Below are positions 1 to 7,316 of a stretch of DNA of 12,140 nucleotides, one piece after another (positions within the stretch are counted from its first letter, which is position 1; each line of letters opens with the position of its first letter). The position numbers and the translations under genes are program-made. Below the pieces are notes generated by a model, which saw nothing but the letters and a program-made list of their open reading frames with translations, did not search any database and was not told the origin of the DNA. The stretch lies in the NCBI GenBank assembly GCA_018334775.1, contig JAGXLJ010000008.1, positions 1-12,140 of the forward strand. Direction: 5' to 3'. Source of the DNA: Halodesulfurarchaeum sp. GTDB lineage: Archaea; Halobacteriota; Halobacteria; Halobacteriales; Halobacteriaceae.

Positions 1-1202
1 CACTCCGGGCCACTGTATAGGCTCAGGGGAACGAAATTGATCGCATAACTGCCCAGCGCGGCAGAGCCCTGCTCCACGACGGACGTGAACGGCCCGACCA
101 CAGCCAACATACCGGCGAAAACGAAAAAGAGGAGAATATTGATCCCCGCGATCCGCCTGATTCCCCGATTGACGCCGGTCGAGGCCGAGAGAATAAAGAT
201 CGTCGACAGACCCCCGACGAAAAGAATCGGGCCCATATCACCCATTTCGACCCCCCACTGATAGGTGATACCGGTGAGAAACTGTTGGCTCACGAGGGCC
301 ACCGAGGTGGCAATCCCACCAATCGTCGCGAAAATAGCCATGACGTCGACGAACTTACCCCAGATCGAATCCAGTCCATCGACTCCGAGAAACGGGGTCA
401 GAATCGTCGAGACCCGTAATGGAGCCCCTTTTTCGTAGACGAAATACGCAATCGGGAGACCGATGACGACGTAGGCGGTCCACGCTGAAATACCCCAGTG
501 AAACAGGGAGTACGTCAATGCTGATTGTATCGCAGCCTCCGATTGCGGGGCGACGTCGAAAAACGGCGGGGGCGTTTGGTAGTGAAAGAGCGCCTCTGCA
601 GGGCCCCAGAAGATGATCCCGGCCGCGATTCCGGCCGTAAAGAAGAGGGTGAAATACGTCGGATAGGTGTAGGCCGGTGTCGCATCGGGGCCGCCCAAGA
701 TGATCTCCCCCCAGGGACCCAACAGCAGATAGCCGGCGAACACGACCGAGAGGAGCATGATCCCCAAAAAGAGCAGGCCTAACTCGTTCAGCAAGAAGGC
801 TTGTACCGTAGTCACAGCGGTTAACGCCTGGTCCGGGATGAAGACCTGAAGCCCGAAAAACAGGGTGAAAACACCGATAACGACCGCGAAGGACCACTTA
901 TCCTGATTATGGAAAAATCCCTGAATCGTGTCGCGAAACGAGAGCCGTCGAACCTTCAATAAATAATCAGCCCCCGTCAGTTCACTTTCCTCGTCGATTT
1001 TCCCAGGGAGGACAGCCACGTACCCGAGGCCTGATCCGAAAAAGACGAGTGAGACGACAAGCCAGACCTTGCCGGCCATCAGTGAGCCGACGATGTTGGG
1101 GAAGAAAAACGCCGAGATGACGATTGCTCCAGACACCAGAAAAATTGGAACCAGCACTTTGGCCAGACCGCGTTCCAAAGGGCTAGTTTGGTGAATTGCC
1201 AT
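1..1202 (-). CDS. BCCT-family compatible-solute transporter (partial, C-terminus beyond left edge)
   Basis: The frame is open from an ATG at 1202 to the window edge, giving 400 residues. It matches the betaine/carnitine/choline transporter family, which imports quaternary-ammonium osmolytes, usually with Na+ or H+. Visible BCCT blocks are the segment after the second canonical helix (GPWGEIILGG, residues 162-171), the stretch FFTAGIAAGIIFWGPAEALF (187-206) with its glycine-rich unwound helix and WG-AE motif, and LFHWGISAWTAYVVIGLP (233-250). Residues 1-100 carry two extra hydrophobic segments (about 16-37 and 45-66) before what looks like canonical TM1 (102-123). The tryptophan-rich substrate motif of TM8 lies in the missing part. 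A role in osmoadaptation is a family-based inference; substrate and coupling ion cannot be read. It lies 97 nt downstream of the channel gene and could be cotranscribed with it. No Shine-Dalgarno is evident. Confidence 0.88.
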   Translation of the reverse strand, partial: MAIHQTSPLERGLAKVLVPIFLVSGAIVISAFFFPNIVGSLMAGKVWLVVSLVFFGSGLGYVAVLPGKIDEESELTGADYLLKVRRLSFRDTIQGFFHNQDKWSFAVVIGVFTLFFGLQVFIPDQALTAVTTVQAFLLNELGLLFLGIMLLSVVFAGYLLLGPWGEIILGGPDATPAYTYPTYFTLFFTAGIAAGIIFWGPAEALFHYQTPPPFFDVAPQSEAAIQSALTYSLFHWGISAWTAYVVIGLPIAYFVYEKGAPLRVSTILTPFLGVDGLDSIWGKFVDVMAIFATIGGIATSVALVSQQFLTGITYQWGVEMGDMGPILFVGGLSTIFILSASTGVNRGIRRIAGINILLFFVFAGMLAVVGPFTSVVEQGSAALGSYAINFVPLSLYSGPE

Positions 1203-1214
1203 GGTCGAAATCAA

Positions 1215-1238
1215 GGTACGGGGTACCAAAGAAGTACC
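1215..1238. repeat. Nested GGTAC/GTACC inverted repeats upstream of the BCCT gene
   Basis: GGTAC occurs at 1215-1219, GGTACC at 1222-1227 and GTACC at 1234-1238. This gives two overlapping inverted repeats, GGTAC-N3-GTACC and GGTAC-N7-GTACC, 13-36 nt before the transporter ATG. The position would suit an operator or a leader hairpin. No regulator is identified, and chance cannot be excluded for five-base arms. Confidence 0.35.
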
Positions 1239-1299
1239 GACGAAACCGCCCGTAGGTTGGCCGAAACCGTCCCAAAGGCGAGTGAATACTCTCCCGGTC

Positions 1300-2526
1300 T
1301 CACTCCATGTTTTCGTCGATCCGTTCGAACAGTGACTCCGGTGAGGATTTGCCAAGCACTGATTGACCCAATAGCCGACCGCCGATTGCCTGTGGGCTGA
1401 CGACCTCGTCGGCTCCGACGGCCTCTAATTTGTCGAGATGCCCCGCCTCGTTCCCAGTGGCCACGATCCGAATATCCGGATCCACTCGCCTGGCCGTCAG
1501 GACGGCGAGGACGTTGTCCGCGTCGTCTTCCGTCGCAACCACGACGCCCTTTGCCGCTTCGATGTTCGCGTCTCTTATCGACGATTCGTCGGTCGGATCG
1601 GCCTGGAGAATCGTCACTTCTTCACCGTATTCCCTCGCGACGTCTTCATCCTCAGTGACCAATCCCACGTCGACATCCCCTTCCAGTTCCTCTAAGAGCG
1701 ATTCCGTCACGTCGCTGTATCCAAGGACGATGATGTGGTCCTCGAAGAGTTTGAGTTCTGATCCTGTCATTTTTCCAAAGGCCGAGGCCATGCGTGACTC
1801 GATCGCCGGGACAATCAACGAGCCGATCGCCACGGTAAACGCACCTGTTCCGAAGATGATGACCGACAAGGAGAACCATTTTGCCGTCGGCGTCGTCGGC
1901 GTCATATCCCCGTATCCCACCGTCGCAACGGTGACGATCACGTAGTAGACGGCATCGCCCCAGGTTTCCAGGGTGACGTATTCATTGCGTAACGTGTAGG
2001 CCCCGACAGTGCCATAGACCCCCACAAGCACCACCGAGGAGAGGGATGCGATCTGCAGCGGCGTCACTTCAATGGGCTGGTCGAATTTCTCACGATTGAG
2101 CAGTAAAAGCGGCAGGGTAATCAACAACACGAGCAGGAGGGGAATATCGGTATTTTGGAAGGAAACCAGGGGCAGAACCGCCACGAGTGGGAGGACCACG
2201 ATTGTCACGAGCAAGCCAAGACGCTTTCGGCGTCGAAGGGCGGCAGTCAGTACAGCGAAGACGAACGCGAAGAGAACGCCGACGAATTGAATGGCAGGCG
2301 GGAGGGGAAGGACAGTGGCGAGGGGGCCTTCCAACGACTGTGCCGGTTGGCTGATATGGGAGAGCCCGACAACGAAGGAAAGAACCGCTAAAACCCCGAC
2401 GAGACCGGTCGCCGTCTTCGCGCCAGTAAACTCCCCCCAATGCACGAACGTGACCCGATCCGTGTGATAGAACAGGCGCTCGAGGGCATCATCCGACTCC
2501 CGCTCCTGATCGTCACCCGGTCCCAT
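1300..2526 (-). CDS. Potassium channel protein with RCK/TrkA-N domain
   Basis: A 408-residue membrane protein. Hydrophobic segments lie at about 36-58, 78-97, 103-123 and 127-143. They are followed by an outer pore helix (about 158-178), a pore loop with the K+ selectivity filter TVGYGD (202-207) and an inner helix (215-241). The cytoplasmic C-terminus (from about 264) is a Rossmann-type RCK/TrkA-N domain opening with DHIIVLGYSDVTESLLEEL and containing a later acidic LQADPTDES motif (307-315). RCK domains gate K+ flow in response to nucleotides or ions. The first four helices have no arginine-studded S4, so voltage gating is unlikely. I chose the ATG at 2526 because a clear TATA box lies 24-31 nt upstream. 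The frame stays open to an ATG at 2634, but that longer start would put the TATA box inside the coding region. The partner BCCT gene downstream fits an osmotic/ion homeostasis theme (inference). Confidence 0.9.
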   Translation of the reverse strand: MGPGDDQERESDDALERLFYHTDRVTFVHWGEFTGAKTATGLVGVLAVLSFVVGLSHISQPAQSLEGPLATVLPLPPAIQFVGVLFAFVFAVLTAALRRRKRLGLLVTIVVLPLVAVLPLVSFQNTDIPLLLVLLITLPLLLLNREKFDQPIEVTPLQIASLSSVVLVGVYGTVGAYTLRNEYVTLETWGDAVYYVIVTVATVGYGDMTPTTPTAKWFSLSVIIFGTGAFTVAIGSLIVPAIESRMASAFGKMTGSELKLFEDHIIVLGYSDVTESLLEELEGDVDVGLVTEDEDVAREYGEEVTILQADPTDESSIRDANIEAAKGVVVATEDDADNVLAVLTARRVDPDIRIVATGNEAGHLDKLEAVGADEVVSPQAIGGRLLGQSVLGKSSPESLFERIDENME

Positions 2527-2767
2527 ACCGTCAAAAACCCCATCCCAGCTATATAAATGTCCACCGCTGGTTCGGGGCGTGCACTCGAGCCTCAATGAGT
2601 GAATCATGAAAATATCCCTGGTCACCCCAGCCATATCCTCAGCCAGATCATCTGCATCACCGTACTGCGGTGGTCAAGGCGCAGGCAAACCGGCTGAGTA
2701 CACCGGCAGGGCCGACTGGCACCACCGTTCAAATCGGAAGATTTGGGCGAAAGTGCGGAATGAGTGC
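2527..2767. other. Non-coding gap between the folate enzyme gene and the channel gene
   Basis: This gap holds the channel promoter near its left end. A small inverted repeat, AAATC-GGAA-GATTT, lies at 2731-2744, 24 nt downstream of the folate gene stop, with no T-run after it. I see no tRNA, repeat array or credible small gene in the rest. Confidence 0.5.
2550..2557 (-). promoter_or_regulatory. TATA box of the potassium channel gene
   Basis: TTTATATA on the minus strand, centred about 27 nt before the ATG at 2526. Haloarchaeal TATA boxes sit about 26-28 nt before the transcription start, so the mRNA should begin at or within a few nt of the ATG (leaderless). It is the clearest promoter in the window. 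Confidence 0.7.
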
Positions 2768-5173
2768 CTACCGACGAGTCGCGCGAGTCGCTTTGACGGC
2801 CGCCAGGTTCTCAGCCACGTCATGCACTCGGAGCGCCGCGGCACCTCGCTCGGCCGCCATCGCGGAAGCGGCCACGGTCGGCATGAGTCGATCCCCATCC
2901 GCATAGCCAATTCCGGCAAAAAGTGACTTGTGGGAGTGTGCGAACAGGATCGGGAGCCCCAGGCCGGTCAGTTCGTGGAGCCGGTCGAGGAGTTCAAAGT
3001 TCTCCGCCGCCGTTTTCCCGAAGCCGATCCCAGGATCAAGAATGAGCCGATCGCGATCAATCCCGGCCCGTTCGGCCAGGCGGACCCGCTCGTGAAGGTC
3101 GCTGATGACGTCGGCGACGACGTCGTCGTAGGGAATTTCGGCATCGGGCTGGACCGGCGTGTTGATGCTATGCATCAAGATGACTGGCACATCATGCTCC
3201 GCAACGACGGCCCGCATCGCCGGATCCTCGAGGCCGTCCTGATCGTTGATGATGTCCGCGCCGGCCTCGAGGGCCGCTTCTGCGACCTCGGCTTTGCGGG
3301 TATCCACGGAGATCGGAACCTCGAGATCCTGCAAGCCCTCGAGCACGGGGACGATCCGCCCGATCTCCTGCTGGATTTCCACGGGATCGGCCCCTGGCCG
3401 GGTGCTTTCGCCGCCGACGTCGATGATGTCGGCCCCTTCTTCGACCAATCGCTCGGCTCGCTCGACCGCCTGAGTCACCTCGTTGTACTCGCCGCCGTCG
3501 TGGAACGAATCCGGGGTAATGTTAAGAATTCCCATGAGAGCCGGGGTTCGGTCGGGATTGGCCCCCGGCAAGTCAATTGGGGTTGGTTCGAGTGCCTCGC
3601 GGAGGCCCCCCGGAAGTGTCGGGCAGTTCTGGCGGGATTCGAGCGCGTCGGCGAGTTCGGTAACCGTTTTCCGAGTGCCAGCAAGCAACACGTCGACAAA
3701 GCGGGCCGCCTCGACCAGCGCCGAAATGTGGCACGTGCCGCCCAGGCGTTCCATCTCGCTTTTGACCACCCGGGCGCAGGCCCGTGGGAGGCGAGTTCGA
3801 AGAGTGGTGTGTCGCCGTGCTTCTGAGTCACCGGGGAGCCACGCCGCGTCGAGTTCCGCCACTGGGACCGTGCCGTCCGCTTCCGGCGCCAAACGGGCGT
3901 CTGTCGGGATAACAGTTCGTGTCCAACGCTGTCGGGCGTCGGCCACGGTATAAAGCGATCCGGCGACGACCACCAGGTCATCCGGTTCCGCCCGTTCGAT
4001 CGCCCGATCGACGCTGTCGAGAACGGATTCGACCGGCGTCACTGACCCCACACCGGCCGCCTCGAAGGCCTTAGCGAGGACCTGTTCGTCCTCGGCTCGC
4101 TTCGTGTCCGGATGACAGGTGAAGACGTGATCGGGGCGCGGAAGCGCCTCGATCATCCCCGGCTGGTCTTTGTCGTGCATCGCCCCGAAGACGAGATACA
4201 AATTCTCGTACTCCAGATCCCGGAGGAGGTGGCCGAGCTGACGACTTGCGTCCGGATTGTGAGCGCCATCTAAGAGCACTGTCGGCTCCCGCTCCATCAC
4301 CTCGAACCGGCCGGGCCACTCGGCTTTGCGAAGGCCTCGGGCGATCGTCCCACTGTCGAGATCTGTTATTTGACCGGCCAATCCCACAGCGACGCCGGCA
4401 TTGCGAGCCTGATGCCCGCCAAGATGTGGGATGTCGGCTTCGAGATCCCAGCCGGCGCCTCGAAACGCGATTGACTGGGAACGGAGTCCGTTCCGGCCAC
4501 GCGATTCGACTTCGATATCGCTTCCATCGTCCCCGACTGTCACAAGGGCCGTCTGCTCCCGCAGCGTCTCGTAAACGTTGTCAGCAGCAGTCACGAGGGG
4601 GCCTTCCTCGGGCGCGACGTGGACTTTATCCCTGGCAATCTCTTCGACCGTGTCGCCGAGAACGTCGGTATGTTCCAGGGAGACGTTCGTCACGGCACTC
4701 GTGACTGGCGAAATCACGCTCGTCGAGTCGTATCGGCCGCCGATTCCTACTTCGAGAATACCGATGTCGACGTCACGCCGGTCGAAATACCAGATCGCGA
4801 GCGCCGTCACCGCCTCGAAGTGGGTCAATGGCTCCGAGCGGGCGGCGCCGCTGTCAATCGACTCCCGATGGGACGTGACAAACTCGGTCACCACGTTCTT
4901 CGGGATCTGGCGCCCGTTGACCTGGATCCGTTCGCGGAACTGATCGAGTTCTGGAGAGGTGTACAATCCGACGCTGAGTCCGGCCTCCCGAAGGATCGAA
5001 TCTAGCATCCGGGCCGTGCTGCCCTTGCCGTTCGATCCCGCGACCTGCACGAAATCTGGTCCCTTGTGGGGTGAGCCGGCCCCCTTGAGGAACCGTCGGG
5101 TATCGTCAGTTCCGAGGTCGGTCCGGAACCGCCGCAGATCGAGGAGGTACGACGCCGCCTCGCTGTAGTGCAT
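2768..5173 (-). CDS. folCP: Bifunctional dihydrofolate/folylpolyglutamate synthase - dihydropteroate synthase
   Basis: An 801-residue fusion. The N-terminal half (about 1-412) is a FolC/Mur-ligase domain that adds glutamate to dihydropteroate/folate with ATP. It shows the P-loop AGSNGKGST (45-53), GLYTSPEL (69-76), LEVGIGGRYDSTS (140-152), a following lysine at 183, and DGAHNPDA (302-309). The C-terminal part (about 545-801) is dihydropteroate synthase, joining p-aminobenzoate to the pterin pyrophosphate. It shows MGILNITPDSFHDGG (547-561), GGESTRPGA (587-595), SVDTRKAEVA (622-631), NDQDG (643-647), LDPGIGFGKT (712-721), SHKSLF (747-752) and RVHDV (782-786). About 130 residues between the two domains match neither motif set. 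The fusion order is known from haloarchaea. The ATG at 5173 is supported by a TATA-like box about 28 nt upstream. No other folate gene is adjacent. Confidence 0.95.
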   Translation of the reverse strand: MHYSEAASYLLDLRRFRTDLGTDDTRRFLKGAGSPHKGPDFVQVAGSNGKGSTARMLDSILREAGLSVGLYTSPELDQFRERIQVNGRQIPKNVVTEFVTSHRESIDSGAARSEPLTHFEAVTALAIWYFDRRDVDIGILEVGIGGRYDSTSVISPVTSAVTNVSLEHTDVLGDTVEEIARDKVHVAPEEGPLVTAADNVYETLREQTALVTVGDDGSDIEVESRGRNGLRSQSIAFRGAGWDLEADIPHLGGHQARNAGVAVGLAGQITDLDSGTIARGLRKAEWPGRFEVMEREPTVLLDGAHNPDASRQLGHLLRDLEYENLYLVFGAMHDKDQPGMIEALPRPDHVFTCHPDTKRAEDEQVLAKAFEAAGVGSVTPVESVLDSVDRAIERAEPDDLVVVAGSLYTVADARQRWTRTVIPTDARLAPEADGTVPVAELDAAWLPGDSEARRHTTLRTRLPRACARVVKSEMERLGGTCHISALVEAARFVDVLLAGTRKTVTELADALESRQNCPTLPGGLREALEPTPIDLPGANPDRTPALMGILNITPDSFHDGGEYNEVTQAVERAERLVEEGADIIDVGGESTRPGADPVEIQQEIGRIVPVLEGLQDLEVPISVDTRKAEVAEAALEAGADIINDQDGLEDPAMRAVVAEHDVPVILMHSINTPVQPDAEIPYDDVVADVISDLHERVRLAERAGIDRDRLILDPGIGFGKTAAENFELLDRLHELTGLGLPILFAHSHKSLFAGIGYADGDRLMPTVAASAMAAERGAAALRVHDVAENLAAVKATRATRR

Positions 5174-5197
5174 ACGCCGGTGTTGGAGAACCGCTCG

Positions 5198-5206
5198 CTT
5201 TAACGT
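5198..5206 (-). promoter_or_regulatory. Probable TATA box of folCP
   Basis: ACGTTAAAG on the minus strand, centred about 29 nt before the ATG at 5173, with no Shine-Dalgarno between. The spacing suits a leaderless or very short-leader transcript and supports transcription of folCP apart from the upstream small gene. Confidence 0.5.
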
Positions 5207-5352
5207 ACCGGAGACCTGGGACGCCCGTTCGGGCTGCGGCGTGGAAGAGCCGTTTTGGCGGGGGAAGCGTTTCAGCTGGGCTCTCCACTGTCACCGCCAT
5301 CGAAGCAGGCGACTGGGCCCCCGACTCCCGGGGATCTGGCCAGGACGATTCC

Positions 5353-5853
5353 TCACTCGGAGCGCCATCCTCGGTTGTGGATGCACGTATTGCACCCGAG
5401 GAGTCGATGGCATACGGGGCCTGTGGTGGCCGAGTCGTACGCAACCCCCTCGGCGACCGTCCCGGAAAAGACGTATTCGAGCCGGACGAGATACCCACCG
5501 ACCGCCAATTCCGCCACACGTTCGCCGGTGAGCCGGAACCCGTACTCGACGAGATACGGCTCTGCAGCGTCGATCTCTCGATTGCGCCGATAGGCACGAT
5601 CGAACGCCGCGACGAACGCTCGGACCTTCGCCTCGTCCAGTGGCCACGATGGAGGATCCGGAGAGGCGATTGGCTGGATCGCATTTGTCGCCTCCGGAGA
5701 CGCCGGTTCAGGCCGAGAGACGTCCGCGCAGTCGACGGCAAGTGGCCGGTCCGTCCCGGAAGCCGGTCGGATCGGAACGCCGTCACCGAGACAGACGGCA
5801 AGTCCGGTACCAACGGCCGTCCCGGTCGCAAAAAGAACCGGTCGTCTGTCCAT
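5353..5853 (-). CDS. Hypothetical exported protein, probably frameshifted near its C-terminus
   Basis: 166 residues from the ATG at 5853. The N-terminus, MDRRPVLFATGTAVGTGLAV, looks like a short signal or membrane segment with a cysteine at 21. That cysteine lacks the small residue at -1 expected of a good lipobox. The middle, DEAKVRAFVAAFDRAYRRNR onward, alternates charged and hydrophobic residues like small haloarchaeal secreted proteins, but I do not recognise the family. After residue TGP the frame turns Cys/Arg-rich (VCHRLLGCNTC) and ends. Dropping one C from the CCCC run (plus-strand 5416-5419) instead continues as TGPYAIDSSGAIRASTTEDG with a later PDPRESG, which is acidic and typical of haloarchaea. 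That frame then shows no stop before it enters folCP, so the true C-terminus is unclear. Either the gene is a pseudogene or the base run is misread. Confidence 0.6.
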   Translation of the reverse strand: MDRRPVLFATGTAVGTGLAVCLGDGVPIRPASGTDRPLAVDCADVSRPEPASPEATNAIQPIASPDPPSWPLDEAKVRAFVAAFDRAYRRNREIDAAEPYLVEYGFRLTGERVAELAVGGYLVRLEYVFSGTVAEGVAYDSATTGPVCHRLLGCNTCIHNRGWRSE

Positions 5854-5872
5854 ACCCCCAATGCAGGTCGGC

Positions 5873-5880
5873 GAATAGAA
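5873..5880 (-). promoter_or_regulatory. Weak TATA-like box for the small exported-protein gene
   Basis: TTCTATTC on the minus strand, centred about 24 nt before the ATG at 5853. This is a little closer than ideal and only partly matches a TATA consensus. It favours the 5853 start over the in-frame ATG at 5898, which lies upstream of the box. Confidence 0.3.
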
Positions 5881-5933
5881 CGCCTTCGCATCTCTCAAAG
5901 TCGGGGTTAATCGACGGCCAAGGTCTGGACAAG

Positions 5934-5939
5934 CTTAAC
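5934..5939 (+). promoter_or_regulatory. TATA-like box for the cinA-like gene
   Basis: CTTAAC (within AAGCTTAACC), centred about 28 nt before the ATG at 5964, with no Shine-Dalgarno following. It fits a leaderless start. It shares a 110-nt divergent region with the minus-strand small exported-protein gene. Confidence 0.45.
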
Positions 5940-5963
5940 CCGTGGCCGGTTCGCAGGACATCC

Positions 5964-6713
5964 ATGGACGTGGGCATCATCACTGTCGGCGACGAACTCC
6001 TCGCCGGCGAAACCGAGAACACGAATGCGGCCTGGTTGGCCCGTCAGATCACCCGGCTGGGTGGCCACGTCAAAGAAATCCTGACGATCGGCGACAACCG
6101 GGAATTGATCGCCGATCGGGTGGCACAACGGGCAGCGCGGTTCGACCGCGTGATCGTTACCGGTGGACTAGGAGGAACGCCAGATGACCTGACAATGAAA
6201 GCGGTGGCCGAAGGCCTCGACCGGGACCTCGAAATAGACCCGGACGCGCGGGAGGCCGCAAAAGCCTCCTCCAAGGCCTTCGTCGAAAGCCATCCGGACC
6301 TCGCTGAGAAGTACGACCTGGGCCTCGACGTCGACCGAGTTGCCGAGACGATCGCCGGCGGCCGTGTCATCAAGAACCCCGAGGGGTTAGCTCAGGGCTG
6401 TGCCGTGGAAAACGTGTACGTGCTCCCGGGGGTACCAAGCGAATTGAAAGGAACGTTCGAGCAGGTCGCAGGTGAGTTCGAGGGCGACGTTCGTGTCGAA
6501 ACAAGATACACTGACGCACCGGGAGGAGTCCTGGCGACCCACCTCGGAACTGTCGAGGACCGATTCGCGGTCCGGGCCGGTAGCTATCCTGGAGAACGGG
6601 CTGATCGAAACCGGGTTCGCATTACCGGAGACACTGAGACGGCCGTCGAGCGAGCCGTCGACTGGCTCGGTGAGCGGGTAACCCTCGAAGCTGAGCCGGA
6701 AAACGGGGCGTGA
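5964..6713 (+). CDS. CinA N-terminal / molybdopterin-binding (MoaB/Mog-like) domain protein
   Basis: 249 residues. The protein belongs to the stand-alone CinA N-terminal family (COG1058 type), which shares the MoaB/Mog fold. Characteristic blocks are IITVGDELLAGETENTNAAW (5-24), VTGGLGGTPDDLTMKAVAEG (65-84) with the GG..T.DD.T nucleotide or pterin-binding signature, NPEGLAQGC (138-146) and LPGVPSELK (154-162). There is no C-terminal amidohydrolase (PncC-like) domain, as in many archaeal members. Bacterial full-length CinA cleaves ADP-ribose and deamidates NMN; the role of the archaeal stand-alone domain is not settled, and the historical competence name should not be read as function. The frame is open further upstream, but the ATG at 5964 begins the conserved domain and has a TATA-like box in position. 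The stop falls just before the decayed gene copy on the opposite strand. Confidence 0.88.
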   Translation: MDVGIITVGDELLAGETENTNAAWLARQITRLGGHVKEILTIGDNRELIADRVAQRAARFDRVIVTGGLGGTPDDLTMKAVAEGLDRDLEIDPDAREAAKASSKAFVESHPDLAEKYDLGLDVDRVAETIAGGRVIKNPEGLAQGCAVENVYVLPGVPSELKGTFEQVAGEFEGDVRVETRYTDAPGGVLATHLGTVEDRFAVRAGSYPGERADRNRVRITGDTETAVERAVDWLGERVTLEAEPENGA

Positions 6714-6715
6714 CC

Positions 6716-6891
6716 AACCACACCCCGTTCGACGAACTTGAACGCCGGCTTCGTTCGAGCACCAGGCAGATCCGGAAACCCAGCATCTTCGTCGAGGACC
6801 GGGGCGGTATCAGTCCGAACGAGGAGTTCGATTGTCGCTGCAGGTCCCGCCAATCGACCCACCGAGTTCGCTTTGCCCCACCTTGGTCCAT
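6716..6891 (-). pseudogene. Decayed partial copy of the adjacent 97-residue gene
   Basis: In the minus frame, 6829-6716 translates to a segment with ELLVRTD, APVLDEDAG and GARTKPAFKFVERG. This aligns without gaps to residues 20-57 of the intact neighbour (AVPKVDEDVE, GGRTNTEFKLAEPG). I count 15 identities over 38 positions. The matching frame has no stop of its own and would run into the antisense of cinA, so the C-terminal half is missing. An ATG at 6891 with a TATA-like TATAATT about 30 nt upstream sits near where the start should be, but in a different frame. I read this as a relic of a tandem duplication, truncated at the cinA end and frameshifted near its start. The 5' boundary is approximate. 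Confidence 0.6.
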
Positions 6892-6984
6892 CCGACACTA
6901 GTGGCCCACTCGAGCAATTATACGCGCTCAGCTCCTCGATTCGTCTCACCCGGAACGGTCAAAATGGGTTCGGCTGTTGGGTTT

Positions 6985-7278
6985 CTAGACCTTCTCGCCC
7001 CAAGCCTCGTGCGATTTGATCTCCTCCTGAACCGGCGGGAGGTCCTCCTCGTCCTCGACGCCGAGAGCTTCGAGGACCTCCTGTCGTGTCTGCCGGTCCG
7101 TCGTTTCTACATCACCCGGCTCGGCAAGTTTGAACTCAGTGTTCGTGCGGCCGCCGAGGAGACTGGAAACCTCGACATCCTCATCGACCTTCGGTACTGC
7201 CTGATACGTGGCAAGGAACTCGACGAGTTCGTGCCGGCCCGCCTCCATCGCTTCACGGAGTTCGTTTTGCACCACCAT
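6985..7278 (-). CDS. Small acidic hypothetical protein
   Basis: 97 residues, starting at the ATG at 7278. It has a TATA-like TTTTAATA box about 30 nt upstream and no Shine-Dalgarno. The protein is soluble and strongly acidic with no membrane segment or cysteine. It is probably helical at both ends (ELREAMEAGRHELVEFLATY at 6-25; TRQEVLEALGVEDEEDLPPV at 64-83), around a central basic/acidic stretch LLGGRTNTEFKLAEPGDVET (40-59). I do not recognise the family. A degraded copy of residues 20-57 lies 155 nt downstream, so the gene has been duplicated locally. It is transcribed away from btuF, sharing a 181-nt AT-rich region that carries palindromes. Confidence 0.72.
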   Translation of the reverse strand: MVVQNELREAMEAGRHELVEFLATYQAVPKVDEDVEVSSLLGGRTNTEFKLAEPGDVETTDRQTRQEVLEALGVEDEEDLPPVQEEIKSHEAWGEKV

Positions 7279-7304
7279 GACATGTGAATATCCCGACGTA
7301 TGAA

Positions 7305-7312
7305 TATTAAAA
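7305..7312 (-). promoter_or_regulatory. TATA box of the 97-residue gene
   Basis: TTTTAATA on the minus strand, centred about 30 nt before the ATG at 7278, in a locally AT-rich stretch. It is consistent with a leaderless or very short-leader transcript. Confidence 0.5.
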
Positions 7313-7316
7313 CCCC

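Noticed and set aside
2731..2744. Hairpin AAATC-GGAA-GATTT as a folCP terminator
   Set aside because: The stem is only five weak pairs and no T-run follows on the minus strand.
2670..2760. A tRNA-like T-loop sequence (GTTCAAATC)
   Set aside because: The flanking bases form only three T-stem pairs, and no acceptor or anticodon stem can be drawn around it.
2930..3826. A 298-codon open frame on the plus strand opposite folCP
   Set aside because: It is antisense to a long, motif-rich FolC-FolP frame. High-GC third positions commonly open the opposing frame, and its translation shows no recognisable domain.
5106..5891. A 261-codon minus-strand frame overlapping the small exported protein and the folCP start
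   Set aside because: Its N-terminal part is Arg/Ser-rich shadow sequence of the exported-protein frame. It crosses the folCP promoter. Only its middle portion is of interest, as the continuation after the proposed frameshift.
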